Assembly (NCBI GenBank): GCA_016839875.1
Contig: JAEOTK010000002.1
Location: 5,698-69,697 of the forward strand
From: Candidatus Heimdallarchaeota archaeon
GTDB taxonomy: Archaea; Asgardarchaeota; Heimdallarchaeia; Heimdallarchaeales; Heimdallarchaeaceae
Direction of reading: 5' to 3'
Length of the DNA: 64,000 bases
Shown here: positions 18,940 through 28,587 of the stretch, piece by piece
Position numbering within the stretch: position 1 is the first letter of the stretch
Layout: each line of letters begins with the position of its first letter
Translations under genes and position numbers: made by a program
The notes under the pieces: model-generated
Told to the model about the DNA's origin: nothing
The model's database searches: none
The model's input: only the letters and a program-made list of their open reading frames with translations

Positions 18940-19487
18940 TGACAGAGAATCATCCTATATTTCGATGTGTAAGTGAAGGAGAGGAGAAAATAATTTTATC
19001 TTCATTATGCGAATCCTTCGGTGAATCAGTACTAGATGCTTTAGATAAATATCAATTCTGGTTGAAAGAAGGTAAAATTAAGGAAGTGTTTGCAGTTCCC
19101 CAAAAAGACACACACATTCTTGAGAGAATTTCTCAGAATGTGTATTCTGCAGGAATTCCTTTTGGAAGCATATGGAATTCTGAATTTCAGTTAGAAATTG
19201 AAGGTGCCAGTTTATTATCTTCATTCATAAACAACGTAATTCATATCAAAACAGATCAGTTTCTTTTTGGAAAACCCATTTTTATCGAAAATATTGAAAA
19301 GATCGATGCTGATTTTCAAAAGGGAGATCTTCTACTCATTTATGGAAAGAAAGGATTACATTATGGAATTGGAAAAGCAGTTTTAGATTCAGTAAAAATA
19401 CTTACTTCAAAATCAAATACTGTTGTTATTAGAGGTTATAAAAATAAGCCATTTGATAGAGGTTGGTATTTGAGAGAAGGAAATTAA
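18939..19487 (+). CDS. Nip7-like PUA domain protein
   Basis: 182 residues, the usual Nip7 length. From memory the pattern matches Nip7: SAGIPFGSIWNSEFQLEIEG aligns with SLGTCFGKF-KFRLHVTAL, and FLFGKPIFIENIEKI with FLYGNHVLKSGLGRI, followed by a C-terminal PUA strand pair (GDLLLIYGKKGLHYGIGKAV). Nip7 functions in large-subunit ribosome assembly in eukaryotes; archaeal homologues bind RNA. It is translationally coupled to the m5C methyltransferase, which suggests the two act on the same RNA. Confidence 0.8.
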   Translation: MTENHPIFRCVSEGEEKIILSSLCESFGESVLDALDKYQFWLKEGKIKEVFAVPQKDTHILERISQNVYSAGIPFGSIWNSEFQLEIEGASLLSSFINNVIHIKTDQFLFGKPIFIENIEKIDADFQKGDLLLIYGKKGLHYGIGKAVLDSVKILTSKSNTVVIRGYKNKPFDRGWYLREGN

Positions 19488-19568
19488 ATAGAATCAAATC
19501 AAAATCTCTCTCAAATCTTGAAAATGCTATAATCAGCAATCCCAGACAGTAACAAGAAGAATCAAAAA

Positions 19569-19578
19569 GTATTTAAAC
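19569..19578 (+). promoter_or_regulatory. Candidate TATA box upstream of aCPSF1/FttA
   Basis: GTATTTAAAC after an A-run (AAAAA) resembles an archaeal BRE-TATA, about 95 bases upstream of the TTG start. If used it would leave a long leader of roughly 65-70 bases, unusual for this window. Confidence 0.3.
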
Positions 19579-19670
19579 TCTGTTTGAGGAGTTAAATTAG
19601 TTTTAACTACATTTATTTCGTTAAATAAGAACTTATTCTACGAAGCTGTATTTAGATAAACTACGAAGAG

Positions 19671-21590
19671 TTGGACATCTTGAGTTATAAAGAAGTATTA
19701 GAAGAAACATCTCGAGAGATACATGAAGAATTACCTAAAAATTCTGAAATTTCTCGAATAGAATTTGAAGGTCCAGAAGTTGCAGTTTACTCTCGTAATC
19801 CTAAGGTGTTAGTGGATGATGAGACAATTATTAAGGAACTTGCAAAGAAACTACGAAAACGAATAGTAATTCGTTCAGATCCTGAGGTTAGATTACCAAA
19901 GGATGAGACAATATACACGATTAATGAGTTGGTTGGTGAAGAAGGTGAGATTACTTCAATCGATTTTGATGAGCTTGTCGGTGAAGTTATTATAGAAGCA
20001 CTAAAACCTGGAGTCATTATCGGTAAAGCTGGAGAAATGTTAAGAACAATAATTTCCAAAACTTTATGGCGTCCAAGGGTTATGCGAACCCCACCTATTG
20101 AATCCAGAGTGATAAAAACAATAAGACACCTGTATCAAGAACATTCTAAAAGAAGACAAGAAATTCTTCGAACTATTGGAAAGAGAATCCATAGGCCTGT
20201 TATATATAGAGATGATACCATTCGAGTAACAGCACTAGGTGGTTTTGCAGAAGTTGGAAGAAGCTGTGCTATGATACAAACAGGTGAAAGTAGAGTACTA
20301 ATTGACTGTGGGATAAATGTAGGAAGTAATACCCCAAATAACACTTTTCCACGTTTTGATTTACCTGAATTCGATATTGATCAGTTAGAAGCTGTAGTAA
20401 TATCGCACGCACATCTTGACCATTCAGGATTTGTTCCCTATCTTTTCAAATATGGTTACAAAGGTGCCATTTATGCAACACGCCCAACACGTGATTTAAT
20501 GACAATGTTACAGATTGATTACTTAGATGTTGCAAAGAAAGAAGGAAAGATGTTGCCATATGAACAAAAGGATATCAGGGAAACAGTTCTACATACGGTA
20601 GTTCTAGATTATGGTGAAGTAACAGATATTTCACCAGACATTCGATTAACTTTTCACAATGCTGGGCATATTGTTGGAAGCGCAATTCCACATCTACATA
20701 TAGGTGAGGGGATTTACAATCTCGCATTTGCTCAAGATATTAAATTTGCTAAATCAAATCTATTAGATCCAGCAAACATAAGATTCCCCAGACTTGAAAC
20801 CTTATTTATAGAATCTACATATGGGAAACCTCAAGATATTCTTCCCCCAAGGCAAGAGTGTGAAAAACTGCTAAGAAATATTATCTACGACACGATTAAG
20901 AAAGGAGGAAAAGTTCTCATACCCGTATTAGCAGTTGGAAGAGCTCAAGAAGTTCTAGTTGTTATAGAGACTCTAATGAGAAATGGTGAGCTTCCAAATA
21001 TCCCAGTCTATACAGATGGGATGATTAGAGAAGCATCTGCAATTACAACTGCACATCCTGAGTTCCTATCAAAGAATCTTCGAGAAAGGATTTTTCATGT
21101 AGGTCAAAATCCATTTCTTGCAGAACAGATAAAGCAAGTTGCTTCTAGTGAAGAAAGGGAATTGATACTTCAAGGAGATCCTGCAATTATTGTTGCAACC
21201 AGTGGAATGCTCAACGGTGGCCCCAGTGTTTTGTATTTCAAGGAATTATGTAGTGATCCGAATAATGCACTAATTTTCGTCAGTTATCAAGGCAAAGGTA
21301 CTCTAGGGAGTAAGATTCAAAAAGGAATTACAGAAATTCAGATGGTTGAAGATCGAAAAACTGTGATGTATCACATTGAAATGGGTGTTCATAGTATAAC
21401 TGGTTTTACAGGACATAGTGATAGAAGAGAACTAGAAAACTATATTCTCAAAGTAACACCAAAACCAGAGAGAGTTGTGGTTATTCATGGAGAGGAATCT
21501 AAAACCAACAAGTTTGCATCATGGGTTTACAAAACTACAAAAAGAGAAAGTCTTTCCCCTCCAAACGGTACTACAATTAGGTTAAGATAA
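19671..21590 (+). CDS. fttA: KH-domain beta-CASP ribonuclease aCPSF1/FttA
   Basis: 639 residues with a TTG start. Two N-terminal KH domains lie at about 1-70 and 70-145 (GVIIGKAGEMLRTI), followed by a metallo-beta-lactamase domain with SHAHLDHSGFVPYL, and a beta-CASP insert and late motifs (GNECTH-like regions and ITGFTGHSDRREL, VVVIHGEES). This architecture is the archaeal aCPSF1/FttA, a conserved transcription terminator and 3'-end ribonuclease related to eukaryotic CPSF73. It is presumed essential. The TTG start is supported by the conserved N-terminal sequence rather than by a good ribosome binding site. Confidence 0.93.
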   Translation: MDILSYKEVLEETSREIHEELPKNSEISRIEFEGPEVAVYSRNPKVLVDDETIIKELAKKLRKRIVIRSDPEVRLPKDETIYTINELVGEEGEITSIDFDELVGEVIIEALKPGVIIGKAGEMLRTIISKTLWRPRVMRTPPIESRVIKTIRHLYQEHSKRRQEILRTIGKRIHRPVIYRDDTIRVTALGGFAEVGRSCAMIQTGESRVLIDCGINVGSNTPNNTFPRFDLPEFDIDQLEAVVISHAHLDHSGFVPYLFKYGYKGAIYATRPTRDLMTMLQIDYLDVAKKEGKMLPYEQKDIRETVLHTVVLDYGEVTDISPDIRLTFHNAGHIVGSAIPHLHIGEGIYNLAFAQDIKFAKSNLLDPANIRFPRLETLFIESTYGKPQDILPPRQECEKLLRNIIYDTIKKGGKVLIPVLAVGRAQEVLVVIETLMRNGELPNIPVYTDGMIREASAITTAHPEFLSKNLRERIFHVGQNPFLAEQIKQVASSEERELILQGDPAIIVATSGMLNGGPSVLYFKELCSDPNNALIFVSYQGKGTLGSKIQKGITEIQMVEDRKTVMYHIEMGVHSITGFTGHSDRRELENYILKVTPKPERVVVIHGEESKTNKFASWVYKTTKRESLSPPNGTTIRLR

Positions 21591-21592
21591 AA

Positions 21593-22108
21593 CTACAGTT
21601 GGAAACTCCAAACCTTATCTTTGAGATGATGAATAAGCTTAACAACCTTCCCTTTTTGAGATTTGTCAAAATCTTCAGAATTGATTAGTGAATAGCCTAT
21701 ACCAATAATTGAATTTGCTTTTTCTTCTCTTATTACAACAAGGGTTCCCTTGCGTATTTCTTTATTGAAGAGGACTACACCAGGTGACATAACATCTGCA
21801 CCATTTGTAATGAATCTAATAGCTCCTATATCCACTACAATTTCAGGGAGTTCGAAATTTGTTTCTCGCAGAAAATAGATTGAAGGTAATAAACGATCTT
21901 CAAGATGAAAGAACCAGATTTTCCCATTTTTTGTAAAGAGTGTTCCTTCATCGGTTGTTACTTCTTCCAGCATCGTAGATAATTCAATATAGGAAGAAAT
22001 TATTTCTCCATACTCTTTTGATAAATTGTCAAGAAATTGTTTTTTTTCCTTTTTAGACAAAATTTTCCGTTTTTTGGTCAACATTTTCTTTCTTTCCAAA
22101 TTTTGCAA
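21593..22108 (-). CDS. MCT-1-like PUA domain RNA-binding protein
   Basis: 171 residues. An N-terminal basic region and alpha-beta domain (to about 85) precede a PUA domain beginning at LPEIVVDIGAIRFITNGADVM, which matches archaeal COG2016 proteins and the eukaryotic MCT-1/Tma20 translation factors. It is expected to bind tRNA or the ribosome during initiation or recycling; the archaeal role is not established. It lies 3 bases after the ArsR-like gene on the same strand and converges with fttA. Confidence 0.82.
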   Translation of the reverse strand: MQNLERKKMLTKKRKILSKKEKKQFLDNLSKEYGEIISSYIELSTMLEEVTTDEGTLFTKNGKIWFFHLEDRLLPSIYFLRETNFELPEIVVDIGAIRFITNGADVMSPGVVLFNKEIRKGTLVVIREEKANSIIGIGYSLINSEDFDKSQKGKVVKLIHHLKDKVWSFQL

Positions 22109-22111
22109 CTA

Positions 22112-22552
22112 TTATTTTAGTTTCTCGAGAATAGAGTTATAAGATTCTTTAATAGCTTCATATCTTTCCTTTGAAGACATCCCTAAGAGATACATCTGCT
22201 CTTCGTTTTCTAATCTTCTTGTATAGTCCTCTCTTAAAGAAGTAATGAATTGATCAATAGAATCTTGAACGTTTGATAGTAAATCAATACCTGGGGAAGG
22301 AATTGTGTATATGTATTTTAGTGTAGGATACGTATCTGCTCTACGCTCAATTAATCCAATATCTAACATTTGTTTTAGATGTTTTTCTACAGCAGGTCTT
22401 GAAATTTTCAACTCATTTGTAAGTTCATCAGCTGTTAATTTCATATTGCTAAGAAGAGATAAGATTTTTCTTCTAGTACCATCTCTGAAAATTGAATAAA
22501 TTACATCAACCACTGGAGATTCGTCATCTTTGGGAGGCATGAGCAATTTCAA
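22112..22552 (-). CDS. ArsR-type winged-helix regulator
   Basis: 146 residues. DGTRRKILSLLSNMKLTADEL and ISRPAVEKHLKQMLDIGLIERR form the typical ArsR helix-turn-helix, followed by a short wing and a helical C-terminal part (residues 75-146) that could dimerise. No metal-binding cysteines are present. It lies immediately before the MCT-1-like gene, so they are probably one transcript. The regulated genes are unknown. Confidence 0.82.
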   Translation of the reverse strand: MKLLMPPKDDESPVVDVIYSIFRDGTRRKILSLLSNMKLTADELTNELKISRPAVEKHLKQMLDIGLIERRADTYPTLKYIYTIPSPGIDLLSNVQDSIDQFITSLREDYTRRLENEEQMYLLGMSSKERYEAIKESYNSILEKLK

Positions 22553-22712
22553 AAAGGTCTTACTTCTTTAAATCATTGTCGGTTAAACTCCAATGATGTG
22601 GATTTAATAAGTTATAAATATCTTCTATGGAATCTTATAAGATATATTAAACCATTCAGCTAAAGCTTCAAACTAACTAATTAGAGGCATGTCCTTGTTG
22701 ATTTAAACAAAC

Positions 22713-22720
22713 ATTAAATA
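22713..22720 (+). promoter_or_regulatory. Candidate TATA box for the bactofilin-like gene
   Basis: ATTAAATA preceded by CAAAC (a possible BRE) ends 33 bases before the GTG start, close to the spacing expected for a short-leader archaeal transcript. The upstream gene is divergent, so a promoter is needed in this spacer. Confidence 0.4.
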
Positions 22721-22753
22721 AATTGATGTTTAGTATTGATTAAGGTGAAATAA

Positions 22754-23656
22754 GTGAGTAAAAATGAAATACAGATGTACAAAGAATTACTTGAGCTTCT
22801 AGAACAAAGATTTGATAACGGGGAAATTGACAAAGAAAGTTATCGAGAACTCAAAGAAAGGTACACTATGAAGTTGGAGGGAGTTAGAGAGGATCTAGAA
22901 CTTCTCAAAGATGCACCACAGATTAAAGTTTCAGGTGCACAATCTCTCACTAAAGACACAGTAACAGTAGCAGGTTCTGCAAAGATAACAGGAGGGAAAG
23001 TCATGAGAAATATCAGAATTTCAGGATCAGGAATTATTGATGGAGATATCGAATGTAATGATTTGAAATGTTCAGGATCTGTAAAATCACAAGGAAGTAT
23101 AATTGCACATGGTGAGATAAAGTGTTCAGGTTCTTTCAAAAGCGAAGGTTTTGTTCATGGAGACAAAAATGCTTCATTCAGCGGATCTGCTAAAATCGGC
23201 AATGAGCTGGTTATTCAAGGATCATTATCTGCTTCAGGTTCTTATAAAACCGAGGGAAATACTCAAGCAAAACAAGGTGTTTCAATAAAAGGTTCTTCCC
23301 ACATCTATGGAAGTATTTTATCGCAAGATACAATTAAAATTGGTGGAAAATCAAATATTGAGAAAGATATTGTTTGTGAAAATCTAGTTGTGGAAGGAAG
23401 AAGAACTGTTTTTGAATCATGGTTCTTTAGAAAACAAAAGAAATTAGTTCATGTGTATGGCAATGTAGTTGCACAAAATGAGATTGATGTTCAAGATATT
23501 GCAGTTGAAAGAGATGTTAAAGGTCGGGTAATAAAGCTCGGTCCAAATACTATGATTTATGGAACAGTATATTATGTTGAAGACCTCTTTCTATCAGATG
23601 GAGTAAAACTAGAAAACGAACCTGTAAAAATAGATTTACAGGATTTGAAGCTCTAG
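22754..23656 (+). CDS. Bactofilin-like polymer-forming protein with SHOCT-like N-terminus
   Basis: 300 residues, GTG start with GGTGAAATAA upstream. Residues 1-45 resemble a short SHOCT-type helical hairpin (LLEQRFDNGEIDKESYRELKE). From about 52 to 240 there is a regular beta-helix-like repeat of about 16-18 residues containing VxGSxxIxGx..., and GSG/GS motifs, as in bactofilins or DUF342-type proteins. No signal or membrane segment is seen. Bactofilins polymerise without nucleotide and scaffold surfaces in bacteria; an archaeal structural role is an inference. The gene stands alone. Confidence 0.7.
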   Translation: MSKNEIQMYKELLELLEQRFDNGEIDKESYRELKERYTMKLEGVREDLELLKDAPQIKVSGAQSLTKDTVTVAGSAKITGGKVMRNIRISGSGIIDGDIECNDLKCSGSVKSQGSIIAHGEIKCSGSFKSEGFVHGDKNASFSGSAKIGNELVIQGSLSASGSYKTEGNTQAKQGVSIKGSSHIYGSILSQDTIKIGGKSNIEKDIVCENLVVEGRRTVFESWFFRKQKKLVHVYGNVVAQNEIDVQDIAVERDVKGRVIKLGPNTMIYGTVYYVEDLFLSDGVKLENEPVKIDLQDLKL

Positions 23657-23673
23657 TTTCTTCTATTCTTGTT

Positions 23674-25212
23674 TTAGAGCCCATAAAGTGGGGAGAATTT
23701 TTCTTTAAGATATTCTATATGATATTTAGGTGTAAGATCTTCTCCTGTGATACTTCTTACCATATCAAGACAATCGAGCGTACCCCCTTTCTGATGTACA
23801 TTAACTTCAAGCCATTCACGAATTTGGGTGAATTTACCATTTTGTAATTTTGTTCTCCATTCAGGAAAGTCTTTAGACATTTTAGTAGTAATTTGAGATG
23901 AAATCAAATCACCCATTGCATATCCAAAGAAGTAGCCATAATATTGGCTGTACCAATGCAGATCTTGCATCACTCCGAGTGTGTCATTTGGAACATCTAC
24001 TCCCAGATATTGTTTGTATTTCTCATTCCATACTTGTGGTAAATCTTTTACATCTATCTTTCCAGCAAACCAATCTCTTTCTATCTCAAAACGGATTATG
24101 ATGTGCAAGATATAGGTTACTTCATCAGCTTGAATTCTGATGAAACCTGGATTTACAGCATTCAACGCGAAGAAGAAGTCCTCAATAGATACATCGTTAA
24201 ATTTTCCATTAGTGTCTTTCTGAAATCTAGGGTAATAATAAGTCCAAAATTCTTTTGAACTTGCAATAATGTTTTCAAAGAATCTAGACTGTGATTCACC
24301 AAAACTTGGTGATGACATACCATAAATTGGTTGATTGTACCATTCGTCTTTTCCTTGTAAACTGTCAATTGCATGACCACACTCATGTGCTCCAGCAAGA
24401 AAAGCTGCCAGCACATTCTCTTCATGATATTTTACAGTGACTCTAATGTCTTTAAAACCGCAACCTATAGTTAAAGGATGTTCCACTTCATCTATATTTC
24501 CAACAGCATTGTCTGAGTGAAAATCATATTCCAGGAATTTAGCTAGATTTTCCACCATCCCAACTTGAGTTGATCGTGGAACAGTTCTTGAAAGAAAGGA
24601 TCTATCTGGTTTTGTGTCTGATTCTCTGCATTTCTTAATAAATGGTACAAGGAATGATTTTACCTCATCGAAATACTTAGTCAGTAAGCTTACACTAAAT
24701 CCCTTGTCTCTTACATCAATCAAAGCATTGAATGGATCATTCATGTTTTTCGATTTAGCCAATAATTCTGCTGCTTCCAATTGGAGAGGAAATAATTTTT
24801 CTAAATCGGGTAAAACCATTTGAAAATCAGCTTTTGCTTTTGCTTTCTTCCAAACTTCTAAAGTCTTATTAGATTGAGCTGCTAGTTTTCCAACTAATTC
24901 AGGTGGAAATACTGTATTAATATCATATGACCTTCTCAATAACTCTACATTCCTTTTCTGAAGATTATCTAGAGATTCATCTTTTTCACATAAATCTAAT
25001 AGTTTACTTCTTTCAGGAGAAGTATTCAAACTGTGTACTTTTTGACTGATATATTGAAATTGCTTTGCTCTATGTCCAACAGCAGCTGGAGGCATGTACG
25101 TATTGAGATCCCAATAAAGAACTCCACTAATTGAGTTAAGCATGCGAATTTCGTTATAATTTTCTAGCAATTGATCATAATGGGTTTCCATTTGATTCCA
25201 TGCATCTTTCAT
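23674..25212 (-). CDS. M32 family carboxypeptidase (Taq type)
   Basis: 512 residues. The zinc motif HECGH (in GAHECGHAIDSLQG) and the third ligand E in FGESQSRFFEN mark peptidase family M32, metal-dependent carboxypeptidases acting on peptides in the cytoplasm. Length is as expected. The usual family pattern is HEFGH, so the third motif residue is Cys, which is not a ligand. A late WYSQYYGYFFGYAMGD region fits the substrate channel. Its stop is 17 bases from the convergent bactofilin-like gene. Confidence 0.92.
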   Translation of the reverse strand: MKDAWNQMETHYDQLLENYNEIRMLNSISGVLYWDLNTYMPPAAVGHRAKQFQYISQKVHSLNTSPERSKLLDLCEKDESLDNLQKRNVELLRRSYDINTVFPPELVGKLAAQSNKTLEVWKKAKAKADFQMVLPDLEKLFPLQLEAAELLAKSKNMNDPFNALIDVRDKGFSVSLLTKYFDEVKSFLVPFIKKCRESDTKPDRSFLSRTVPRSTQVGMVENLAKFLEYDFHSDNAVGNIDEVEHPLTIGCGFKDIRVTVKYHEENVLAAFLAGAHECGHAIDSLQGKDEWYNQPIYGMSSPSFGESQSRFFENIIASSKEFWTYYYPRFQKDTNGKFNDVSIEDFFFALNAVNPGFIRIQADEVTYILHIIIRFEIERDWFAGKIDVKDLPQVWNEKYKQYLGVDVPNDTLGVMQDLHWYSQYYGYFFGYAMGDLISSQITTKMSKDFPEWRTKLQNGKFTQIREWLEVNVHQKGGTLDCLDMVRSITGEDLTPKYHIEYLKEKFSPLYGL

Positions 25213-25271
25213 TATTCATATTGAAAAAGTTAACCCAAATAAAATAAGAAAAATGAAGAAAATAAAAAAAT

Positions 25272-26522
25272 CTATTTTGTTCCTAGATATTTCGCTTTGC
25301 TTCCTAATTGCTCTTCAATTCTTAAAAACTGATTATACTTTGCTGTGCGTTCTCCTCTTGCTGGAGCACCAGTCTTTATTCTTTCAGCACTCATTGCTAC
25401 TGCTAAATCTGCAATGAAAGTATCTTCTGTTTCACCAGATCTATGTGAGATATTTATTCCCCATCCATCACTTCTTGCTAGTTCAGCTGCTTGATAGGAT
25501 TCAGTTAGAGTACCAATTTGATTTACCTTTAACAATAAGTAATTTGCTGCTTTTTGATCAATTGCCATTTGAATACGCTTGGGATTTGTAACTGTTAAAT
25601 CATCAGCCACAATTGATAATTTCGGAAGCTTCGAAAGGAGTTCTGCAAAAGATGTAAAATCATTTTCATCAAAAGGATCTTCAAAGGAGATAATTGGAAA
25701 ATCTCTAGCCAAATCAACATAATAATCTACTAAATCTCCACCATTTAATTTCCTTCCATCTACTTCATAGAAATCGTTTTCAAAGAATTCAGATGCAGCA
25801 GAATCCAAACCAATAGAGATTTGCTTACCTGGTGCATAATTAGCATCGTTAATTGCTTCTACTAGCATAGTAAGTGCTTCAGGAGCAGTGTCTACAGGAC
25901 TTCCAAAACCACCTTCATCGCCAAGATTTATAGCAGAAGGACCAAATTTCTTTAAATTGTTTCTGAGGATTTGATAAACCTCACATGCAGCTCTTAATGC
26001 ATCACTGTACCTATTAAATCCATGTGGAATAAGCATAAATTCTTGAATCCTCAAATTCCCTCCAGCATGTTCTCCTCCGTTAATAACATTTAACATAGGA
26101 ACGGGAAGGTTTGTCGCTTCATTATTAAGATAAGCATAAATTGGTAGATTTAATCCATCAGCTGCTGCTTTACAAACTGCAAGAGATACCCCAAGCATTG
26201 CATTTGCACCAAGGTTGGACTTATTTTCTGTTCCATCTAAATCTAGCATCATTTGATCAATAGCTTTCTGATCAACAGAATCTTCTCCAATTAACTTTGG
26301 AGCAATTTTCTCTTTGATATTGTTACAAGCTTTCAAGACACCCTTTCCAATAAAACGACTGTCTTTATCTCTAAGTTCTAACGCTTCATGTTCTCCTGTC
26401 GACGCTCCAGAAGGAACTAGTGCACGACCAAAACCATTAGATGTTTGTACATCAACTTCAACTGTAGGGTTACCCCTTGAATCAATAATTTCTCTGGCTA
26501 CTATGCTCTTAATCTTTGACAT
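25272..26522 (-). CDS. eno: Enolase
   Basis: 416 residues from the ATG at 26522, chosen because the family begins at that methionine (MSKIKSIVAREIIDSRGNPTVE); another ATG lies three codons upstream at 26531. Enolase interconverts 2-phosphoglycerate and phosphoenolpyruvate in glycolysis. Signature stretches: SGASTGEHEALELRD, NGGEHAGG, GDEGGFGSP, SFEDPFDENDF, LLKVNQIGTLTE, and SHRSGETED. All are intact. It lies 59 bases before the M32 gene on the same strand, and after thiL. Confidence 0.97.
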   Translation of the reverse strand: MSKIKSIVAREIIDSRGNPTVEVDVQTSNGFGRALVPSGASTGEHEALELRDKDSRFIGKGVLKACNNIKEKIAPKLIGEDSVDQKAIDQMMLDLDGTENKSNLGANAMLGVSLAVCKAAADGLNLPIYAYLNNEATNLPVPMLNVINGGEHAGGNLRIQEFMLIPHGFNRYSDALRAACEVYQILRNNLKKFGPSAINLGDEGGFGSPVDTAPEALTMLVEAINDANYAPGKQISIGLDSAASEFFENDFYEVDGRKLNGGDLVDYYVDLARDFPIISFEDPFDENDFTSFAELLSKLPKLSIVADDLTVTNPKRIQMAIDQKAANYLLLKVNQIGTLTESYQAAELARSDGWGINISHRSGETEDTFIADLAVAMSAERIKTGAPARGERTAKYNQFLRIEEQLGSKAKYLGTK

Positions 26523-26579
26523 AATAATCAAGAATAAATTTTTATGAACGGTTCTTAAGGATTTATGTATCTAGTTGTC

Positions 26580-27575
26580 TCATTTGAAATGTTCAAAGCC
26601 ATCTTGTGGTAAATCATATTGCTGATACTTTTCATCAACAACAACAATGCTATCATGCTTTTCATCAAAAAACCCAATTTGATAAATATCTAGATCTAAT
26701 TTCCTTGCAGCTGTAAGTAACTCTGTTTTTTTATCTGGAGATATTGAAAATATTAACTCAAATTCCTCTCCACCTTTAAATGCTAAATCTAAAGGATTTA
26801 ATTCAGAAGAAATGGCGAAATCATTAATAACATCAGGAAGAGGAACGTTGGTAATATTTATTCCTAGGTTATTCAATTTAGATAACTCTGATAAAGTTAC
26901 AAGAAGTCCATCGGAGCTATCCATGCATATTTTAATTGGAAATTCTGCTAATAACTTCTGAAATTCTATCATAGCTTTTGGTTCATAAACCGAGGATAAG
27001 ACTGTTTGTTTGATCTCATCTGGTATTGAATGATTTTCAAGTAAATTTATAAAACCCAATGATGTATAACCAAACAATCCAGAGGAGTAAATCAAGTCTC
27101 CTTTTTCAGCACCTTTTCTGGGAATGACATTTTTTCCCTTACTTATGCCGAAAGAAACTACATCTACAATGATGTCTGAACTTTCATTCAGATCACCACC
27201 AAGAAAAAGAGCATTGTATTTATCACATTGGTCTTTTACCCCGAATAGTACTTCTTTTGCCATTTTGACTTCTGTTTCAGCAGGAAAACCAACACTAACA
27301 AGACAACCTAAGGGCTTTACCCCTTTTGCAATTATATCACTAACCGCCATTGTAACAGCTTTCTTTCCAACCTGTCTTGAAGACATTCCTGGCAGAACGT
27401 CTGTTTTGTAGACTAACATATCAACATTCAGAACCAACAAATCACCAGAAGGTAGTTCATATGTTGAGGCGTCATCATTGAAATCTAATGTAGTAACATC
27501 AACCAGATGAGATATTTTTGACAGAAAATTTCTTTCTCCTAAATCTTTCATCAACTTCTTTGAAGATTCTTCCAT
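26580..27575 (-). CDS. thiL: Thiamine-monophosphate kinase
   Basis: 331 residues. ThiL phosphorylates thiamine monophosphate to thiamine pyrophosphate using ATP. Motifs FNDDAS, VNVDMLVYKTD, GKKAVTMAVSDIIAKG, FLGGDLNESSDI, MDSSDGL and FKGGEEFELIF are those of the PurM-like ThiL family. Length matches. It is transcribed toward enolase, and the 5' side is separated from the Yip1-like gene by about 90 bases. No thiamine riboswitch-like structure is apparent nearby. Confidence 0.93.
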   Translation of the reverse strand: MEESSKKLMKDLGERNFLSKISHLVDVTTLDFNDDASTYELPSGDLLVLNVDMLVYKTDVLPGMSSRQVGKKAVTMAVSDIIAKGVKPLGCLVSVGFPAETEVKMAKEVLFGVKDQCDKYNALFLGGDLNESSDIIVDVVSFGISKGKNVIPRKGAEKGDLIYSSGLFGYTSLGFINLLENHSIPDEIKQTVLSSVYEPKAMIEFQKLLAEFPIKICMDSSDGLLVTLSELSKLNNLGINITNVPLPDVINDFAISSELNPLDLAFKGGEEFELIFSISPDKKTELLTAARKLDLDIYQIGFFDEKHDSIVVVDEKYQQYDLPQDGFEHFK

Positions 27576-27667
27576 CAGTTCTCCTCAAAAAAGTATCTTC
27601 TTATCCTTCATATAAGTTTTCTAAATATACTATTGAAAATATGATGAAAAATACAAATTGAAGGAAA

Positions 27668-28501
27668 TTATCCTCCAAACATACCAAACAGATAGAAGAA
27701 ATAAACAAATAGACCGATTGGTACAACAATAGCTAATACCGCAGTAATCCAAGACATTCTACCTACAGTTCTTAGACCAATAGAAGCGTATACGATAACA
27801 GCTACCCACATTATCACCATTAGAATTCTAAAAACAAACATTATCGGAGAAGAATAGAAATTGTCAAGAAAAGTTGCAAAAGCTTGAAAAGATAACCCAT
27901 CTGCTGAACCTAGGTTCCCCCTTGGACCCATTAGTGTTAGAAGAATTCCTATAAATTCGCCTACAGCAACCGGAGCAATAGAATAACTGATAATAGTACG
28001 AAATTGCTTAGTGGAAGCATTTGATCCTAGCATAGCTGCGAATTTAGCTATCAACCAGGTTCCTATTGAGAATAGAAGTTTGTATATAATCCAAATTACA
28101 AGTGGCATTAATAACAAAGTAACAAAAAACAATAGAAGTTTCATAGAGATATGGATATTAAAACCTTCTGGGTTTCCCAAGATTATCACGAAGGTATAAT
28201 CCAAACCAGCTTTGAACATTACGAAATAGAATCTTAAAGAAAGGAACAATGAAAATATTAGCAAGATTAGATTTCCTCCTTTTGATTCTGTAGCAACTCC
28301 TAATTCTTCACTTGTTTTGAATGGATAGCGGAAGAAATTGTACAATCTAATGAAAACTTCTTTGAAGGAAGGTTTGAAAGCAAATTTCTTTAATTCATAT
28401 TCTAGAAGTCCAAAGCCACAGAATGGACAAACGGAATATTCCAGTGGAACGGATTCAGTACAACTAGGACATTTTTGTGTGCTTTCACTCATACTGCTCA
28501 A
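27668..28501 (-). CDS. Zinc-ribbon Yip1-domain membrane protein
   Basis: 277 residues. An N-terminal zinc ribbon, CPSC...CPFCGFGLLEYE, covers about residues 11-35. RLYNFFRYPFKTSEEL introduces a domain of five hydrophobic segments (about 72-92, 100-160, 165-190, 210-240, 250-275) resembling the Yip1/Yip5 domain, which in eukaryotes works with Rab GTPases in membrane traffic. Related proteins occur in both bacteria and archaea, so it is not a reliable eukaryotic signature. The role here is not known. Confidence 0.75.
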   Translation of the reverse strand: MSSMSESTQKCPSCTESVPLEYSVCPFCGFGLLEYELKKFAFKPSFKEVFIRLYNFFRYPFKTSEELGVATESKGGNLILLIFSLFLSLRFYFVMFKAGLDYTFVIILGNPEGFNIHISMKLLLFFVTLLLMPLVIWIIYKLLFSIGTWLIAKFAAMLGSNASTKQFRTIISYSIAPVAVGEFIGILLTLMGPRGNLGSADGLSFQAFATFLDNFYSSPIMFVFRILMVIMWVAVIVYASIGLRTVGRMSWITAVLAIVVPIGLFVYFFYLFGMFGG

Positions 28502-28587
28502 ATCATTATACTGGATTAGGTTTAATATTTGTTGTGGCTAGTTAATGAAAACTTTTGTGTTAAATGTAATAGGAGAGAGGATAAAAA

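Noticed and set aside
23898..24823. Several open frames antisense to the M32 carboxypeptidase gene
   Set aside because: They are shadows of a conserved peptidase and have no family features.
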